A stretch of 64,000 nt of DNA from Siphonodentalium dalli (Eukaryota > Mollusca > Scaphopoda > Gadilida > Siphonodentaliidae), in contig CP136066.1 of NCBI GenBank assembly GCA_032622095.1, forward strand, positions 41,057,835 through 41,121,834, given 5' to 3'. The notes below the pieces were generated by a model. That model did not search any database. It saw only the letters and a list, made by a program, of their open reading frames with translations, and was not told the DNA's origin. Every line of letters begins with the position of its first letter. Position 1 is the first letter of the stretch. This document shows, piece after piece, positions 35,465 through 46,540 of this stretch. The translations under genes and the position numbers were made by a program.

Positions 35465-36224
35465 TGTTTTTTTTGTTACGAATAGAATATAAGCAACACG
35501 TACAATAACAACGCGACTGCAGCTTATGGCAAGCCAAACCACTACTTAATATTAATTTTATTTAGTAAAATAAAATGACACTTTATTTTACTGAAGTAAA
35601 ATAAAATATGATTTTATTTCACATAAGTAAAATAAAGTGTCATTTTATTTTACTTAAGTAAAATTAATATTAAATAGCGGTTTGGCTTGCCATAGCAGCT
35701 GCTGGGTATTTCGTTTCTCGGTGAGGTTTTGATGCGTCCGAACCTGAACGAAAATTGTCCGAACCTGAACAAAAATTGTTTCTGAACCTGAACAGAATCA
35801 TCGGAAATATTGAGAATCTGAACCTGAACATTTAGAAATTTTCAAAGGTTGTTTTCAAAAACAATAAAAATATCGGTGGTTTTGCATTCCGAAGATGTGT
35901 GGTAGCCTAATCTACCCAGGACAATACATAAATTTGCGGACCCATGAGCCCATGGCCAAAAGATTACGAAAAAGCGAACATTTCGCCGCATCGATAAAAT
36001 TTCGAAAATTTATGACGACTTGACACTCCAAATACAATATTTTGCATGCCTGTCATGCGAAAGGCATGTCACGTAGGTGTTGGGCATACAAATTCCTACA
36101 TAACTGTTTAAATGTGTATCACCGAAAGATGTCGTTAATTGATGCTTGAAGACAATATATACACTTACCGTTTATCCTATTCACTGGGCGCCGCCATCTT
36201 GAAACGTACGAACCTAAACGGGTA
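35465..36224 (-). repeat. Right arm of the 5-kb inverted repeat
   Basis: Reverse complement of 31194-31680, ending CGTACGAACCTAAACGGGTA. It is longer than the left arm because a 167-bp palindrome (35526-35692) and about 100 bp near 35960-36060 are inserted. Confidence 0.8.
35526..35692. mobile_element. AT-rich palindromic foldback inserted in the right arm
   Basis: Nearly perfect palindrome, from GGCAAGCCAAACC to GGTTTGGCTTGCC, made of TAAAATAAAATGACACTTTA-type words. Comparison with the left arm shows it interrupts an otherwise continuous arm. Confidence 0.75.
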
Positions 36225-36537
36225 GGGGGGGGGTAATAAGTTTAAGCATCTTACCATGGGGAGGAGTCTGTGGGCTTGTCGCAGAGTGTTGAGTTAAATT
36301 CTGTAAAAGATGGAACGAGACATTAATACCGGTACCAATGACTTTTATAATTAGTCACTGCTCTAAATAGATCATTCTAAATAATTATGCACATTGAATA
36401 CAAAATTTATTTGTTAATGGTACAGTTACATGTAAGTGTTATTTACTGATGTTCACTACCCACATGGTACATGGAATGTAACATACATTACAGGGTTTCC
36501 GCTTGGGCGGCAGGGGATCCCTTTTGGGCTCCCATTC
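36225..36537. other. Gene-free spacer
   Basis: G-run at 36224-36233, then AT-rich sequence. No exon or element recognised. Confidence 0.45.
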
Positions 36538-36629
36538 CTACCCTGGCTCAACATTTTCTATAAACCAAACACCTCTCTGAACCGAACTGAAGGGCAGGGT
36601 GTTTGGTTTGGAGAGGTTTTACTGTATAT
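36538..36629. mobile_element. pogo/Tigger-like MITE fragment
   Basis: CAAACACCTCTCTGAACCG and, at the right end, GTTTGGAGAGGTTTTACTGTA. Only the inner left and right terminus remain. Confidence 0.6.
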
Positions 36630-37031
36630 CTCTAATCTCTATACACCGGAAGCAATGCTGTCATAACTTGAAATGCTGAAATTTGGCGACATTATTCATC
36701 TAGTGTTTAAACAATTAATTGACTACTAGTCGACATCGACTAGAATTTCAGCCAAAATCCACAATAAAATTGCCAGCCAACTAGGTGCCCTTTTTGCTTA
36801 GATAATAGCAATATCGTTATAACGAAGTGCAGTCAATGACTGCATGTATTATATGGACACAGGCATGTGAAAGCATGGACAATAAGTGTTTTCGTACCGG
36901 TAGGTGTAAATAATATAGTCAGTAACAAACCTAGCCTAGTCATGGTTACATTCGCAGTCAAACAAGCAGGTGCTGGGATAGTCATGGTTTGCTTTTCCAT
37001 ACTTCATGTATATGTGATATGGTGCGGACTA

Positions 37032-37399
37032 TTAACCCTTTACCCAACAGAACGGCCCTGTGCCAATGCATTCTCTTATATATGCCAGTCGACCATAGGT
37101 CGCCTCGCATATATAAGAGAATGCATTGGCTTAACACATTAAAAATTATAAAATTGTTAAAGAATGTAAGAATAAATGGTAAAAAGTGTTTTAGGCCAAT
37201 GCATTCTCTTATAGGTCGCCTCGCATATATAAGAGAATGCATTGGCACATGGCATAACTGTAACCATAACAATGTGGTCAATGAGCCGGTTCCAATGATA
37301 TCCATATTTGTATGGTTTTATTGAGACAGACCCAAGATAATTTAGGCTGTTGCAGCTTTATTTGGCCGTTTTTGGCCGGTTTGTTGGGTAAAGGGTTAA
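37032..37399. mobile_element. piggyBac-like MITE, family 1 (inverse orientation)
   Basis: TTAA flanks with CCCTTTACCCAACAGAACGG / GGCCGGTTTGTTGGGTAAAGGG ends. Hairpins at 37062-37131 and 37195-37248, the second shortened. Confidence 0.86.
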
Positions 37400-37513
37400 A
37401 TAACTAATTGATTAGAGACCTTTGACTGGTGGACTAGTTAATTCCCTAATTGTTTCAACACTAGTTTCTTCAAAATTCTGTTTTTACGAAAACTGAAAAG
37501 GTTGTCTTTGATA

Positions 37514-37758
37514 TTAACCCTTTGAGTGCCAGGTCCGATTTTTGTATCAACCCACATACCCTGTGCCAATGCATTCTCTTATATATGCGAGTCGACCATA
37601 GGTCGCCTCGCATATATAAGAGAATGCATTGGCTTAACAATTTTTTTCCTTTTTTTTTTCTTTCTTTCAATTTTAATATATTTTATTATATTCTTTAAAC
37701 AGATTTATTGTGTAGGTTTAGGGCCGATAATATCGGCCCCTGGCACTCAAAGGGTTAA
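37514..37758. mobile_element. piggyBac-like MITE, family 2, at the WDR20 3' end
   Basis: TTAA flanks, ends CCCTTTGAGTGCCAGGTCC / CCTGGCACTCAAAGGG, one hairpin at 37564-37636. It lies 13 bp beyond the WDR20 exon 3 donor. The - strand frame of exon 3, if not spliced, enters its right terminus and stops at 37718-37720. Confidence 0.86.
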
Positions 37759-37771
37759 TTAGTATACTTAC

Positions 37772-39079
37772 AAATTTTCCGGGTCGCGCCCATGTATTAA
37801 CAATGCCATCACAGCATGCAGTGACCAAACATTCTTCTACAAACGCCAGCATCGTCAGTGGTTCATGTGCAATCTTCTTACATATAAGTGGCTCTAACAT
37901 CGCCACCTGCTCTATGTGAGGACAAGACAGTGTTCCTAACAACTTCACACCATCATCAGGCGGTCGCGCATGATTCGACTTCATGAAGTTCACTTTGTCG
38001 CTTTTTGAAGCTAGACTGAAGTTCCTTTTATGTTCTTTTTTTTCCTGGAAATCCTTGCGATCCGCAACAGATAGCGTCGCAAACTTTGACGATAAATTAG
38101 CAGAGGAATTCGGAACAGTGTGTTTTGAAGATGCACCACCTGTAGCATTTGGAATATTCCCATCAATAACACTGTGGTCATGTGACACGGCATTCCCGAA
38201 AGAATTTGGTGATTTCAGTGGCAGATTACTACATCGGGGCAACGTGTGTGAGGAAAAGCTCGCAAAGGAGTTTGTAGAACTTAAGTGCATACTGGCTCGA
38301 GATCGCCCGCCAAGGGGTTTCAGAATATCCTCCGTTAAGTCCCATAAACACATTAACGTGTCCTGTCCCACAGAACCGAATCTGTACGATGTGAAATTTA
38401 GAGGTTTATCTCCCTTTGGATTCACTGGAAGGCCATTGGCCCTGACTTGTTCATTAGGTGAAGCACCCACGTCAGAATATGCATTACTACTATTTGAGTT
38501 TTTCGTCTCGTAGCCCGACGTGTCATCAGCATTATCACAGTTATCGGGATTAGACAAGCACGATGTGTACGAATCAAACGACACCATATTCACCCATGAT
38601 TTATGGCCCTGACCTCGACACAGAACTTTCTTTTCGTGAAATGACCAAACAGTCACAAGGTCATCCTCACCTCCAGTCACAAGGTACTTTCCATCTGGGG
38701 ACCAACAAACACAGATTAGACCACCAAAATAACTCCTCATATAACCCACGAAATCCATCGTGTTATAGTTAAAAACTCTCAAGTAACCATCTTGTCCAAC
38801 GACCGCTAAATATTTAGAACAAGGCGAGAAAACAAACTCACTGATAGCACCCTGCCCTACCGACCAGCGGTATAGCGGGTTTTTCGTAGTCTTAGTTTTA
38901 CATGTGTGAATAGCATAGCCTTCTCCTTGTTTGAATGTTTGATAGTGAGGCGGCGTTGGTCCGCATGCTAGGTCCTCGTTGTAGCAGTAGAGGTAACCAC
39001 TCGAGTGTGACACAAGGAACTGATTAGCTGAGCCAGGAACCCATTTAATGCACGTCACTTTCGTCTTGTCGATAAGTTT
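37772..39079 (-). CDS. WDR20: WDR20, coding exon 3 (main WD40 exon)
   Basis: 1308 bp (436 codons, residues 148-583 of the assembled protein). The acceptor TGTTTTACAG precedes KLIDKTKVTCIKWVPGS; the 3' end is AAATTT followed by GTAAGTAT. WD-type blades are visible: QFLVSHSSGYLYCYN, YLAVVGQDGYLRVFNY, YLVTGGEDDLVTVWSF (about 284-294), GSVGQDTLMCLWDL (about 385-395) and VNTWARPGK at the end. Two Ser/Asn-rich linkers (about 320-370 and 405-530) are likely disordered. The match to vertebrate WDR20/DMWD is clear along the whole exon (from memory). WDR20 has no catalytic activity; it binds USP12/USP46 together with WDR48/UAF1 and raises their deubiquitinase activity. If the donor is not used, the frame adds 17 residues, mostly from a MITE. 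Confidence 0.95.
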
Positions 39080-39189
39080 CTGTAAAACAAATATATTTCA
39101 TGTACATTAAGGTAGTTGACTATTCTGAAACGAAAAGAAACGTAAGCAGCAAGAAATATACCGTACACTGTACATGTAACCCTTTCTGA

Positions 39190-40160
39190 ACCTGAGCCTC
39201 CTTGGGCTGAGTTACTTGTTAAGTCGAAATGTAACCTCAAATTGGCACAAAATCAACAAAATTCTAAGTTGAAAAATTCTAAGTTGACAATGACCATAAC
39301 TGCGGTAAAAATGGGCAGACCGAACCTAAATTTGATCTGTATTTTCATATGAGTAATCCATATTCCAAATTTGAAAACAAACATAACTAAAACTAAAGCT
39401 ATCACCCAGAAACAAAAATAATTGTCAAATTATAAGTCAACAAGGACCATAGATCCGGTAAAAATAAGAGAACGGAACCCAAATTTGAGTATTTAAATCC
39501 ACAAGTCTTGAAATAGCGTGTCTGTCATTTGCAGAATGAGGTCCCCAGAGGGTGAATTTAGTGATGCTACCCCGCATAGCGGGCTAGCATCACCAAATTC
39601 ACCCTCTGGGGACCTCATTCTGCTTACACCTCATTCTGCAAATGACAGACATACTATTTCAAGGCTTGGTAATCCATAGGCCAAATTTGATAATACATGT
39701 ACTGTTTGTTAATCGTTTGCATTAGTTTATTGCTGATAGTTGTGTCCTGAACCAAGACGTAAATATTTACAAATGAGCGAGTTCAGATGTTTTATATGAA
39801 GTGGTACAGTTGATTTGTTTGACATTTTCAGTTGACATAGCGCCTGGGTACTAACTTATCAGTTACATAACATGTCTTTAAGCTATTACCCGAAAACCAA
39901 AATAATCGAACTTGACCTGTATTTTCATATGAGTAAACCATTTACCAAATTTCAAAACAATCAGATAATCACCCGGAAACCAAAATAATCTGCAAATTTT
40001 AAGTCAACAAGGACCATAACTCTGACAAAAAAGGCGCAACGAACCCAAATTTTATCTTGACCTGTATTTCCATGAAGGTAATGCATATACATGTACGTTA
40101 AAAAATGGATGGAGGACACACAGCTAAATGCACGGACAGACACCGCTGATTTCTATTGTC
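39190..40160. repeat. Degenerate tandem block in WDR20 intron 2
   Basis: Units with AAGTCAACAAGGACCATAAC, CTTGACCTGTATTTTCATAT and GAGTAATCCATA. It ends GGACAGACACCGCTGATTTC. Same family as 28000 and 33950. Interrupted by a double-hairpin MITE at 39507. Confidence 0.65.
39507..39667. mobile_element. Double-hairpin MITE reduced to one hairpin
   Basis: Ends AAGTCTTGAAATAG / CTATTTCAAGGCTTG. One inner hairpin is complete; the other is deleted down to CCTCATTCTGC. Confidence 0.78.
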
Positions 40161-40664
40161 TCCCCGAAATATTTTATCAGGGGAAACTGCACATTGGGGA
40201 ATCACATGGTTTCGAGTTGATGAGTATCACGCATTCAAAATGGCCAAAGCGATCGAAAACATGACAAGAAATGAGAAAAAGGTTATAAACTACCGGTAGG
40301 ATAATGATACATAACATACATGTAGTATTCTGGCTATGCTATACTATTTTTCAAACAAGCTGATACCTCAGTTGTGTCCAAACTCACAGTTGTTTGCTCT
40401 AACATTCTGAACAAAGTTGTCAGTCGAAGGATTCTCCTAGATGTATGGACTTGTGTATTCCATAAACCTCCATAAACCTCTGGAAACTTTGGTGAGAATA
40501 TTATAGAAAACTACTAAGTACAATTGTATATGTATTTCCGAACAAATAAGGTATCAACTTGTTTTAAAAATAAACTAGCATGTGCTCGTAACAGTAAAAA
40601 TTTTATGTTTTGTGTAAGTTTCCCATATATTATGTTTTTGTGTGTTTACGCATTTTGAATGCAT

Positions 40665-41110
40665 GGTACTCACTCACGCTAAAGGGGTCGTTGTCGTAAT
40701 GTTTTATACATAGATGCACACTGTGTGCATTTCTGTATACATATATGCACAACAGTCTTGCGTAGTGTCACGTGATATGGGTCATTGTAGTAAGGTTTTC
40801 TACATAAATGCACATGTGTTGATATTTTTTGTAAGTTCATTTTCTTCCGTTCAACGATCAAACAACCATGCAGTTCTTTCAGTCCCAGTTTAATAATATG
40901 ATCAATATGCGATCGATGATCAATTTTATTGCAGTTTCGTCAAAGTGATAAAAGAATGCCTTTATCAGAACTTCTGAAGAAAAATAGTTATGAATTGAAG
41001 CAGATGGCAATTATTTACAGAAACATTTCAATCTCGCTCTGACTGAGACTGGTGTGCATTTATGTATAAAACGTTACGACAACGACCCCATCAGCCTCAC
41101 TCACCAACAT
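40665..41110. repeat. Inverted-repeat element, about 445 bp
   Basis: Arms of about 55 bp: CTCACTCACGCTAAAGGGGT.. (40671) against ..ACCCCATCAGCCTCACTCACC (41104), containing GTCGTTGTCGTAATGTTTTA and complement. A further piece of the outer arm (GGGGAATCACATGGTTTCGA) is at 40197 and, inverted, at 41107-41130. Non-coding. Confidence 0.6.
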
Positions 41111-41761
41111 CGAAACCATGTGATTCCCCACCGTGAACTATAGAAATGAATACAAATATATATTTAACATCCACTGATGGATTTTATGACACCTTCGAAC
41201 TTGACACCAAAACAATAATGGCGCCAGGCCCGGGAATGGGAACCTCAAAATACTAGTAGCATGCAACTCGGGTAAGTTAGGATGTAATTGTCAATCATTG
41301 GCTAGTTCACTTGAATGTGTTTTAATACCAGTAAATATATTCATGTATATATCAATCAGGGCATTACATAATTCCATGCTGCTATATTGAAAAACATTTA
41401 GCTCAACTTGGAGAGGGGATAATTTCATATAAAAATTTGATGGCTCCCATCTATTAATGGTCACCAAGAATATCAATATGAAGTTTGGTGATGATTGGAT
41501 AAGGGATGTGGTTTGTAGGGTGTGCCAAAGGATTTAGCCATGCTAAGAGTAAAATCAAAGATGGGAGCCATGTTTTTCATCGAAAATCATTAAAATTTGA
41601 TAGCTCCAATTTAGTGGTGACCTTAAACATGCCTATTAATTTTCAAAACAATCATAATGATATGTTTGTTAAATACAATTTATAACCCCCCCCCCCCCAC
41701 CCCTGGAACTGGCACCTCAAACATTCCAACTGTTGGAAATTTCCAACCTGACACCACCCCT

Positions 41762-42109
41762 TACCGCTATACTTAAAGTAATTGACCACCAATAACGTGG
41801 TGTCACCCCGTTAATATGGCGGTACTATACCGCTGTATCCTCCAATACCGCGGTACTGATACCGCTTGTTAACGCGAACAAGTATGTGTGAGTAAATACC
41901 TCCCCTCAAACAGTTCCATGAAAATCACCGCGGTATTCAACAAAATTAATGCGGTGCCCGCTAAAAGACCGCGGTATCATTATCGCCCAATACCATAACT
42001 CCACCGCCATGACCGTCTTGATACCACTACCGTTTATTACCGGTATCACCGCGGTCATGACCGGGGTATCACCCCGTTTTTCTGGTCAATTACTTTGAGA
42101 ATAGCGGTA
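41762..42109. mobile_element. TACCGC inverted-terminal-repeat element, copy 2
   Basis: 348 bp, almost identical to 21349-21695 and in the same orientation. Lies 218 bp from WDR20 exon 2 in intron 2. Confidence 0.8.
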
Positions 42110-42327
42110 TGGTTGGAAAATTTCCAAATGATATCCATTTCAAACAAAATGCTCACAAAAAGTAGAAAAATATATGGGTGCTGTTAGTCTAAAAACAACA
42201 TATTCCCTTTTAATTATTGGTTGGAAAATCAAAGAATGAGGACAATTTCAAACTATATTTGGTGTAAAATTTCCCAGTCGCCACATCCCTGCTACCAAGC
42301 TCGTATAAACACTCTAAATAAACTCAC

Positions 42328-42510
42328 ATCCTCATTGTAAAATTTGCAGATGTCTTTTCTGATTGGATCAATCAGCTGGATCTGTCCGCCTGTAAAACCG
42401 ATCAAAAGCAGCACGCTTTCCACACTCACGACAAATTTATTGAAGTCATGGCATGTTGGGAATGTTCCTTTATACATTCTTTTATCAATGGGCTTTGTCA
42501 AGTCCGCCGC
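42328..42510 (-). CDS. WDR20: WDR20, coding exon 2
   Basis: 183 bp, 61 codons (residues 87-147), phase 0 at both ends. Acceptor ATTATTTTTCAG at 42522-42511; donor GAT followed by GTGAGT at 42327. It encodes AADLTKPIDKRMYKGTFPTC, then an HDFN.. beta-strand pattern and GFTGGQIQLIDPIRKD, ending FYNED, which joins KLIDKTK of exon 3. The AADLxKPIDKRxYKGTxPTCHDFN stretch is one of the most conserved parts of WDR20/DMWD, as I recall it, and begins the WD40 propeller. Confidence 0.94.
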
Positions 42511-44619
42511 CTGAAAAATAATTTCAAAGATATAGAATTTTGTTTTTATTACCGCTATTCATTTATTGAGAATGCCTTGCCCAAAGCTCTCCAATTCCAC
42601 GTGACTGACATTACATTCAAAGAACTTTTTCCAGATTCATTGTGATGAATAGAGCAACATTTATAAATATATAATCTTATTTCTATGTGTGATGTTGGCA
42701 TGTGCCAGCCTGCCAGGGTGCACCCAAAAATGTGCCTAATTCTGACTAATGTAAGCGTGACTGACATTACACAATTTTATCCAAGATACATGGTAACTGG
42801 ATTTAAAATTTAAGTTGTTTGACATTCAAATACTTTAATATGAACACCCTTTTTCAATTATTTTAGTTGGTATTTCAAATTTTGTTTATGGACAGACTAA
42901 TCTGTCTGTGTATGATATTATGTTACTGAATTTGTGCCTAACATTAACCTATGAAAAAAAAGAACAAAGCATTAGTTCTACATTCTCAATTACCTTTTGT
43001 ACAAGGTTTTCAGACAATAATAGCGTTTGGAGACCGGGGGAAATGGGAGGTGGTTTGCATAGGCTGTCTTACTTTGGCAAACATTTTCAACAAATATTTC
43101 ATGCCTATGACATTTCAGTTGGAAATTTTACACCAAATCTAGGTTGAAATTTCCCTGTATAGTTTGTTTAGTAATGTTTACCAGTATTTAGTGAGATATA
43201 TTTATACAAGTTGAATAAATAAATAAGCGGATAAGAATCGTCATTGTATGGCAGCCTCCCGAGAAAAATGATAGCATAATAATGTGGACTTTCTCGTAGA
43301 AGTTGAACAAATCATTGGCCACAACAAAAGTCTGAGCATGCTGTTCATTATACCTGGGGACATGAATTTCCGAATATATAACCAAGCTGATAATTTTCAG
43401 CCCACTTGTAGTTAGGGCTGTAAGAATGCAGAAGTTCACATTGCAATGCACATCGCAATGTTTATGCTAAGGCCTAAAAAAAAAAACACATTTGTTTCTG
43501 CTAACGAGCTGAAAAAAATTAGGGTAGGTACTAGTAGGTAGGCTTAATTTTTTTTTTTTTTATTAATTTTTTTTTTCAGTATCTTTAAAAATAACTGTAT
43601 AATACTTGTCAATAACCCAAACTATGCACTTCTTAGCCCCAATCAGGTTAACCCAAATGACAGAGGAACTAAAAACTCCAATTCAATCTTACATATGCTT
43701 CAATATTTACATATATACTAGTCTATATACTAATATAGTCTTTGATAATCCTAATATTTCCCATATGGTCTGGCGACAACTGGAGTCAGTCCAGCACCAC
43801 TGCACTGTCACATATTTGAGTGACCGTCTTGTACCGATCTCTTAATGATGGCTTCACAACCCCACCTTCTCCTCCGCATTCAGTGAAGGATCAAGGTATT
43901 TTTTGGGGACACCTGTTTTTGGGCAATGATATGCCAAAGACATAACCTGAAGGCCTGAGTGGAGGAAGGTTTGGGAGGGGTGACCCCCTGCTGATGGTGG
44001 GGGTTCTCCCACTGGAAAAAATTTGAAAATCCATTGCATTTAGAGCTAATCTCGGGCACTTTGAGTCAGTATTTTTAATTTTACTGAGAGGTCAATTTGA
44101 TCAAGTTTCTCGAGCATAACTTTGGAAATGTTTATACCCGGTATATGTATGGATTGGAAATGCTTATAACTTATTGTCAGATATCTTTTGGTTCAATGGA
44201 ATATGCTTATCCTGCTTGAAATGAGACTTACCATTATCACTCTAATTCATATAATAGGCTATTTTATAAAATTCAAGTGAGACATATACATAATATACTA
44301 CATGTAGTACAGAAACAATGTCTATTTAGTTAGTATTTACTATTTATAGTACTAATCTCTGTTAATTTTTCATTTGATATTATGATATCCCACCTGATAA
44401 CCAGGTTGATTCGATCAAATTGTTAATGTTCCTGTACTGTATTTGATTGAAATACTGAAGTCTGAAGGCTGAATCATAACAAACCTGAACTGAAACTATT
44501 TGAAGTTTTCACAGATGAAAGCTAGATAAAGCCAAACATACTTTATAGTATGATTCCAACTGTTAAACTTAAATCTTTTTGTAAACTAAAATTTCTTATG
44601 TCAATATATATAATATTTA
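42511..44619. other. WDR20 intron 1, left end: no gene
   Basis: AT-rich. GTGACTGACATTACA occurs at 42600 and 42759. A fragment at 43470-43560 (GGCCTAAAAAAAAAAACACA, TTTGTTTCTGCTAACG) is an inverted relative of 57925-57970. No exon-like frame with splice sites. Confidence 0.5.
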
Positions 44620-44965
44620 TAAATAATATTACTTTTTCCTTAAGGGAAGCCCGAAACTGAACTATATGGATTACGTCTCCGGCCTTGTGTCAATCAGGAG
44701 GGTTAAAATTTTATTGCTGTGCCGACCCCACTCACACCCGTGTCCAGATTAGTCTCGCATGAATACACCCGCATTCTATCTATTGTCTAGTCAGTTTTTT
44801 ATTTCCGACTTAATCATGAGATTTGCGAGTCGCGGGGTTGGGAATGGCACCACCATGGGAGGGATCTATGATAGTTCAGTTTCGGGCTTCCCTTAAGGAA
44901 AAAGTAATATTATTTATAAATATTATATTTTTCCGCCAAGGAGAAGCCCTCAACTGAACTATATG
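44620..44965. mobile_element. Foldback element with AAGGAAAAAGTAATATT arms
   Basis: Arms TTACTTTTTCCTTAAGGGAA (44629 on) and its complement (44885-44905), each continuing into AGCCCGAAACTGAACTA. The right arm is followed by a variant terminus TTTCCGCCAAGGAGAAGCCC. The inner segment 44665-44810 recurs inverted at 57610-57770. Confidence 0.65.
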
Positions 44966-45639
44966 GATTAGAATGCAAGCCCAGGAGGAGGCACGAGCAA
45001 TAAAGTTAATTAATATCCAAATTCGATGGGAATGTACTCTTCCGAAACAGGATTCATGTAAATGTGATTTAGTCATGAATCAGATATGATTATGTTACGT
45101 GAAAGAGCTCCCAATTCAGATTACGACATTGCTCAAATGTGTACCGCCCGCCCCCCTTGTTTTTGGAATAAACATCCCAGGTAGTGCCATATAATTCATG
45201 CTAGCGAGACAACCGAGCAAGTATAACTTTGCTGCATCCTATTCTCTTTGTTATCTTCTTCGCTCTCTCGACAGTTCACATTATGAACTGATGTCACATG
45301 CAGCCATTGTGTATGCCATAAGATATCAGAATGCTTATGATACACCAGGGAGCAAATTAACTGGAATCGCATCGCGATTTGCCACTGAAATGTGGATACC
45401 GGTAATAGCGAGGAATTATTTATACATGTATGATGTTATAAAAATGCTATCTAATCATGTCAATGTGAGATTATTTGCTAATCAGATATCGAAAGTAAAT
45501 TGCTCCCTGTGATACACAAACCAGATATAATGAAAGTGTCAATGACACTGTAGCTCAACTTGGAAAGGGAATAATTTAATGTATTACAGTCAATGGAGCG
45601 ATTAGGAATGTGGAAAGTTGAATGTCTAATACTAGTTTA
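44966..45639. other. Spacer with imperfect inverted repeat
   Basis: The 104-residue frame at 45198-45512 spans an inverted repeat (GATACACCAGGGAGCAAATT against AAATTGCTCCCTGTGATACA, 45340-45515), so it is more likely a degraded MITE than a gene. Confidence 0.45.
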
Positions 45640-46540
45640 TAGACATGAAGAGAAAAGTAAAATCCAAGATGGCTGCTGGCGGCCATGTTTTCGGCCGAAT
45701 GACCCCAAAATGATTGTATCCCATCTACATGTCATCGTTAACATCCATGACAAATTTTATGACGATCAGACTAAAGGTACGACCTGTAGCCTATGCTAAA
45801 GAATTTAGTCATACAAAGAGTAAAATCCAAGATGGCTGCTGGCGGCCATGTTTTTTGGCCGAATGACACCAAAATGACTCGTTCCCATCTACATGTCATT
45901 ATTAACATCTATGACAAATTTTATGACGATCAGACTAAAGGTACGACCTGTAGCCCATGCTAAAGAATTTAGTCATACAAAGAGTAAAATCCAATATTAA
46001 CAACCATGACAAATTTCATGATGATCAGACGAACAGTACGACCTGTGGCCCATGCTAATGGATTAAATTTTGAAATCCAAGATGGCCACTGGCGGCCATG
46101 TTTTTTGTCCGAATGACCCCAAAATGACTCGTTCCCATTTACATTCCAATTTCAACAGCCATGACAAATTTTATGATGATCAGACTAAATGTACGACCTG
46201 TAGCCCGTGCTAAAGGATTTAGTCATACAAAGAGTAAAATCAAAGATGGCTGCTGGCGGCCATGTTTTTCTGCCGAATGACCCCAAAATTACTCGCTCCC
46301 ATTTACATGTCATTATTAACATTCACGACAAATTTTATGATGATCAGACTAAAGGTACAACCTGTAGCCCGTGCTAAAGGATTTAGTCATACAAAGAGTA
46401 AAATCCAAGATGGCTGCTGACGACCATGTTTTTTGGCCGAATGACCCCAAAATTACTCGTTCCCATCTACATGTCATTGTTAACATCCATGACAAATTTT
46501 ATGATGATCAGACGAACAGTACGACCTGTGGCCCGTGGTA
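45640..46540 (+). repeat. Pearl-like tandem array, second locus (left part)
   Basis: Monomers of about 160 bp homologous to 1-1198 (GGCGGCCATGTTTTTTGGCC, CATCTACATGTCATTATTAA, GATCAGACTAAAGGTACGAC). Interrupted at 46541 by a TA-flanked element. Confidence 0.82.

Larger units (their letters stand above)
39080..42327 (-). other. WDR20 intron 2 (3248 bp)
   Basis: Bounded by GTGAGT (donor, 42327 downward) and TTTTACAG (acceptor, ending 39080). It contains the tandem block and MITEs at 39190-40160, the inverted-repeat element at 40665-41110, a single pearl-like monomer near 41515-41620, a C-run near 41688, and the TACCGC element at 41762. Confidence 0.85.

Noticed and set aside
3785-37642. Frames with a recurring CANAFSYICES / MHSLIYARR peptide
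   Set aside because: These are translations of the two strands of the 70-bp hairpin in the MITEs.
37983-38513. 176-codon plus-strand frame
   Set aside because: Shadow of WDR20 exon 3 on the opposite strand.
45198-45512. 104-residue frame
   Set aside because: Spans an imperfect inverted repeat and shows no recognisable similarity; more likely a degraded MITE.
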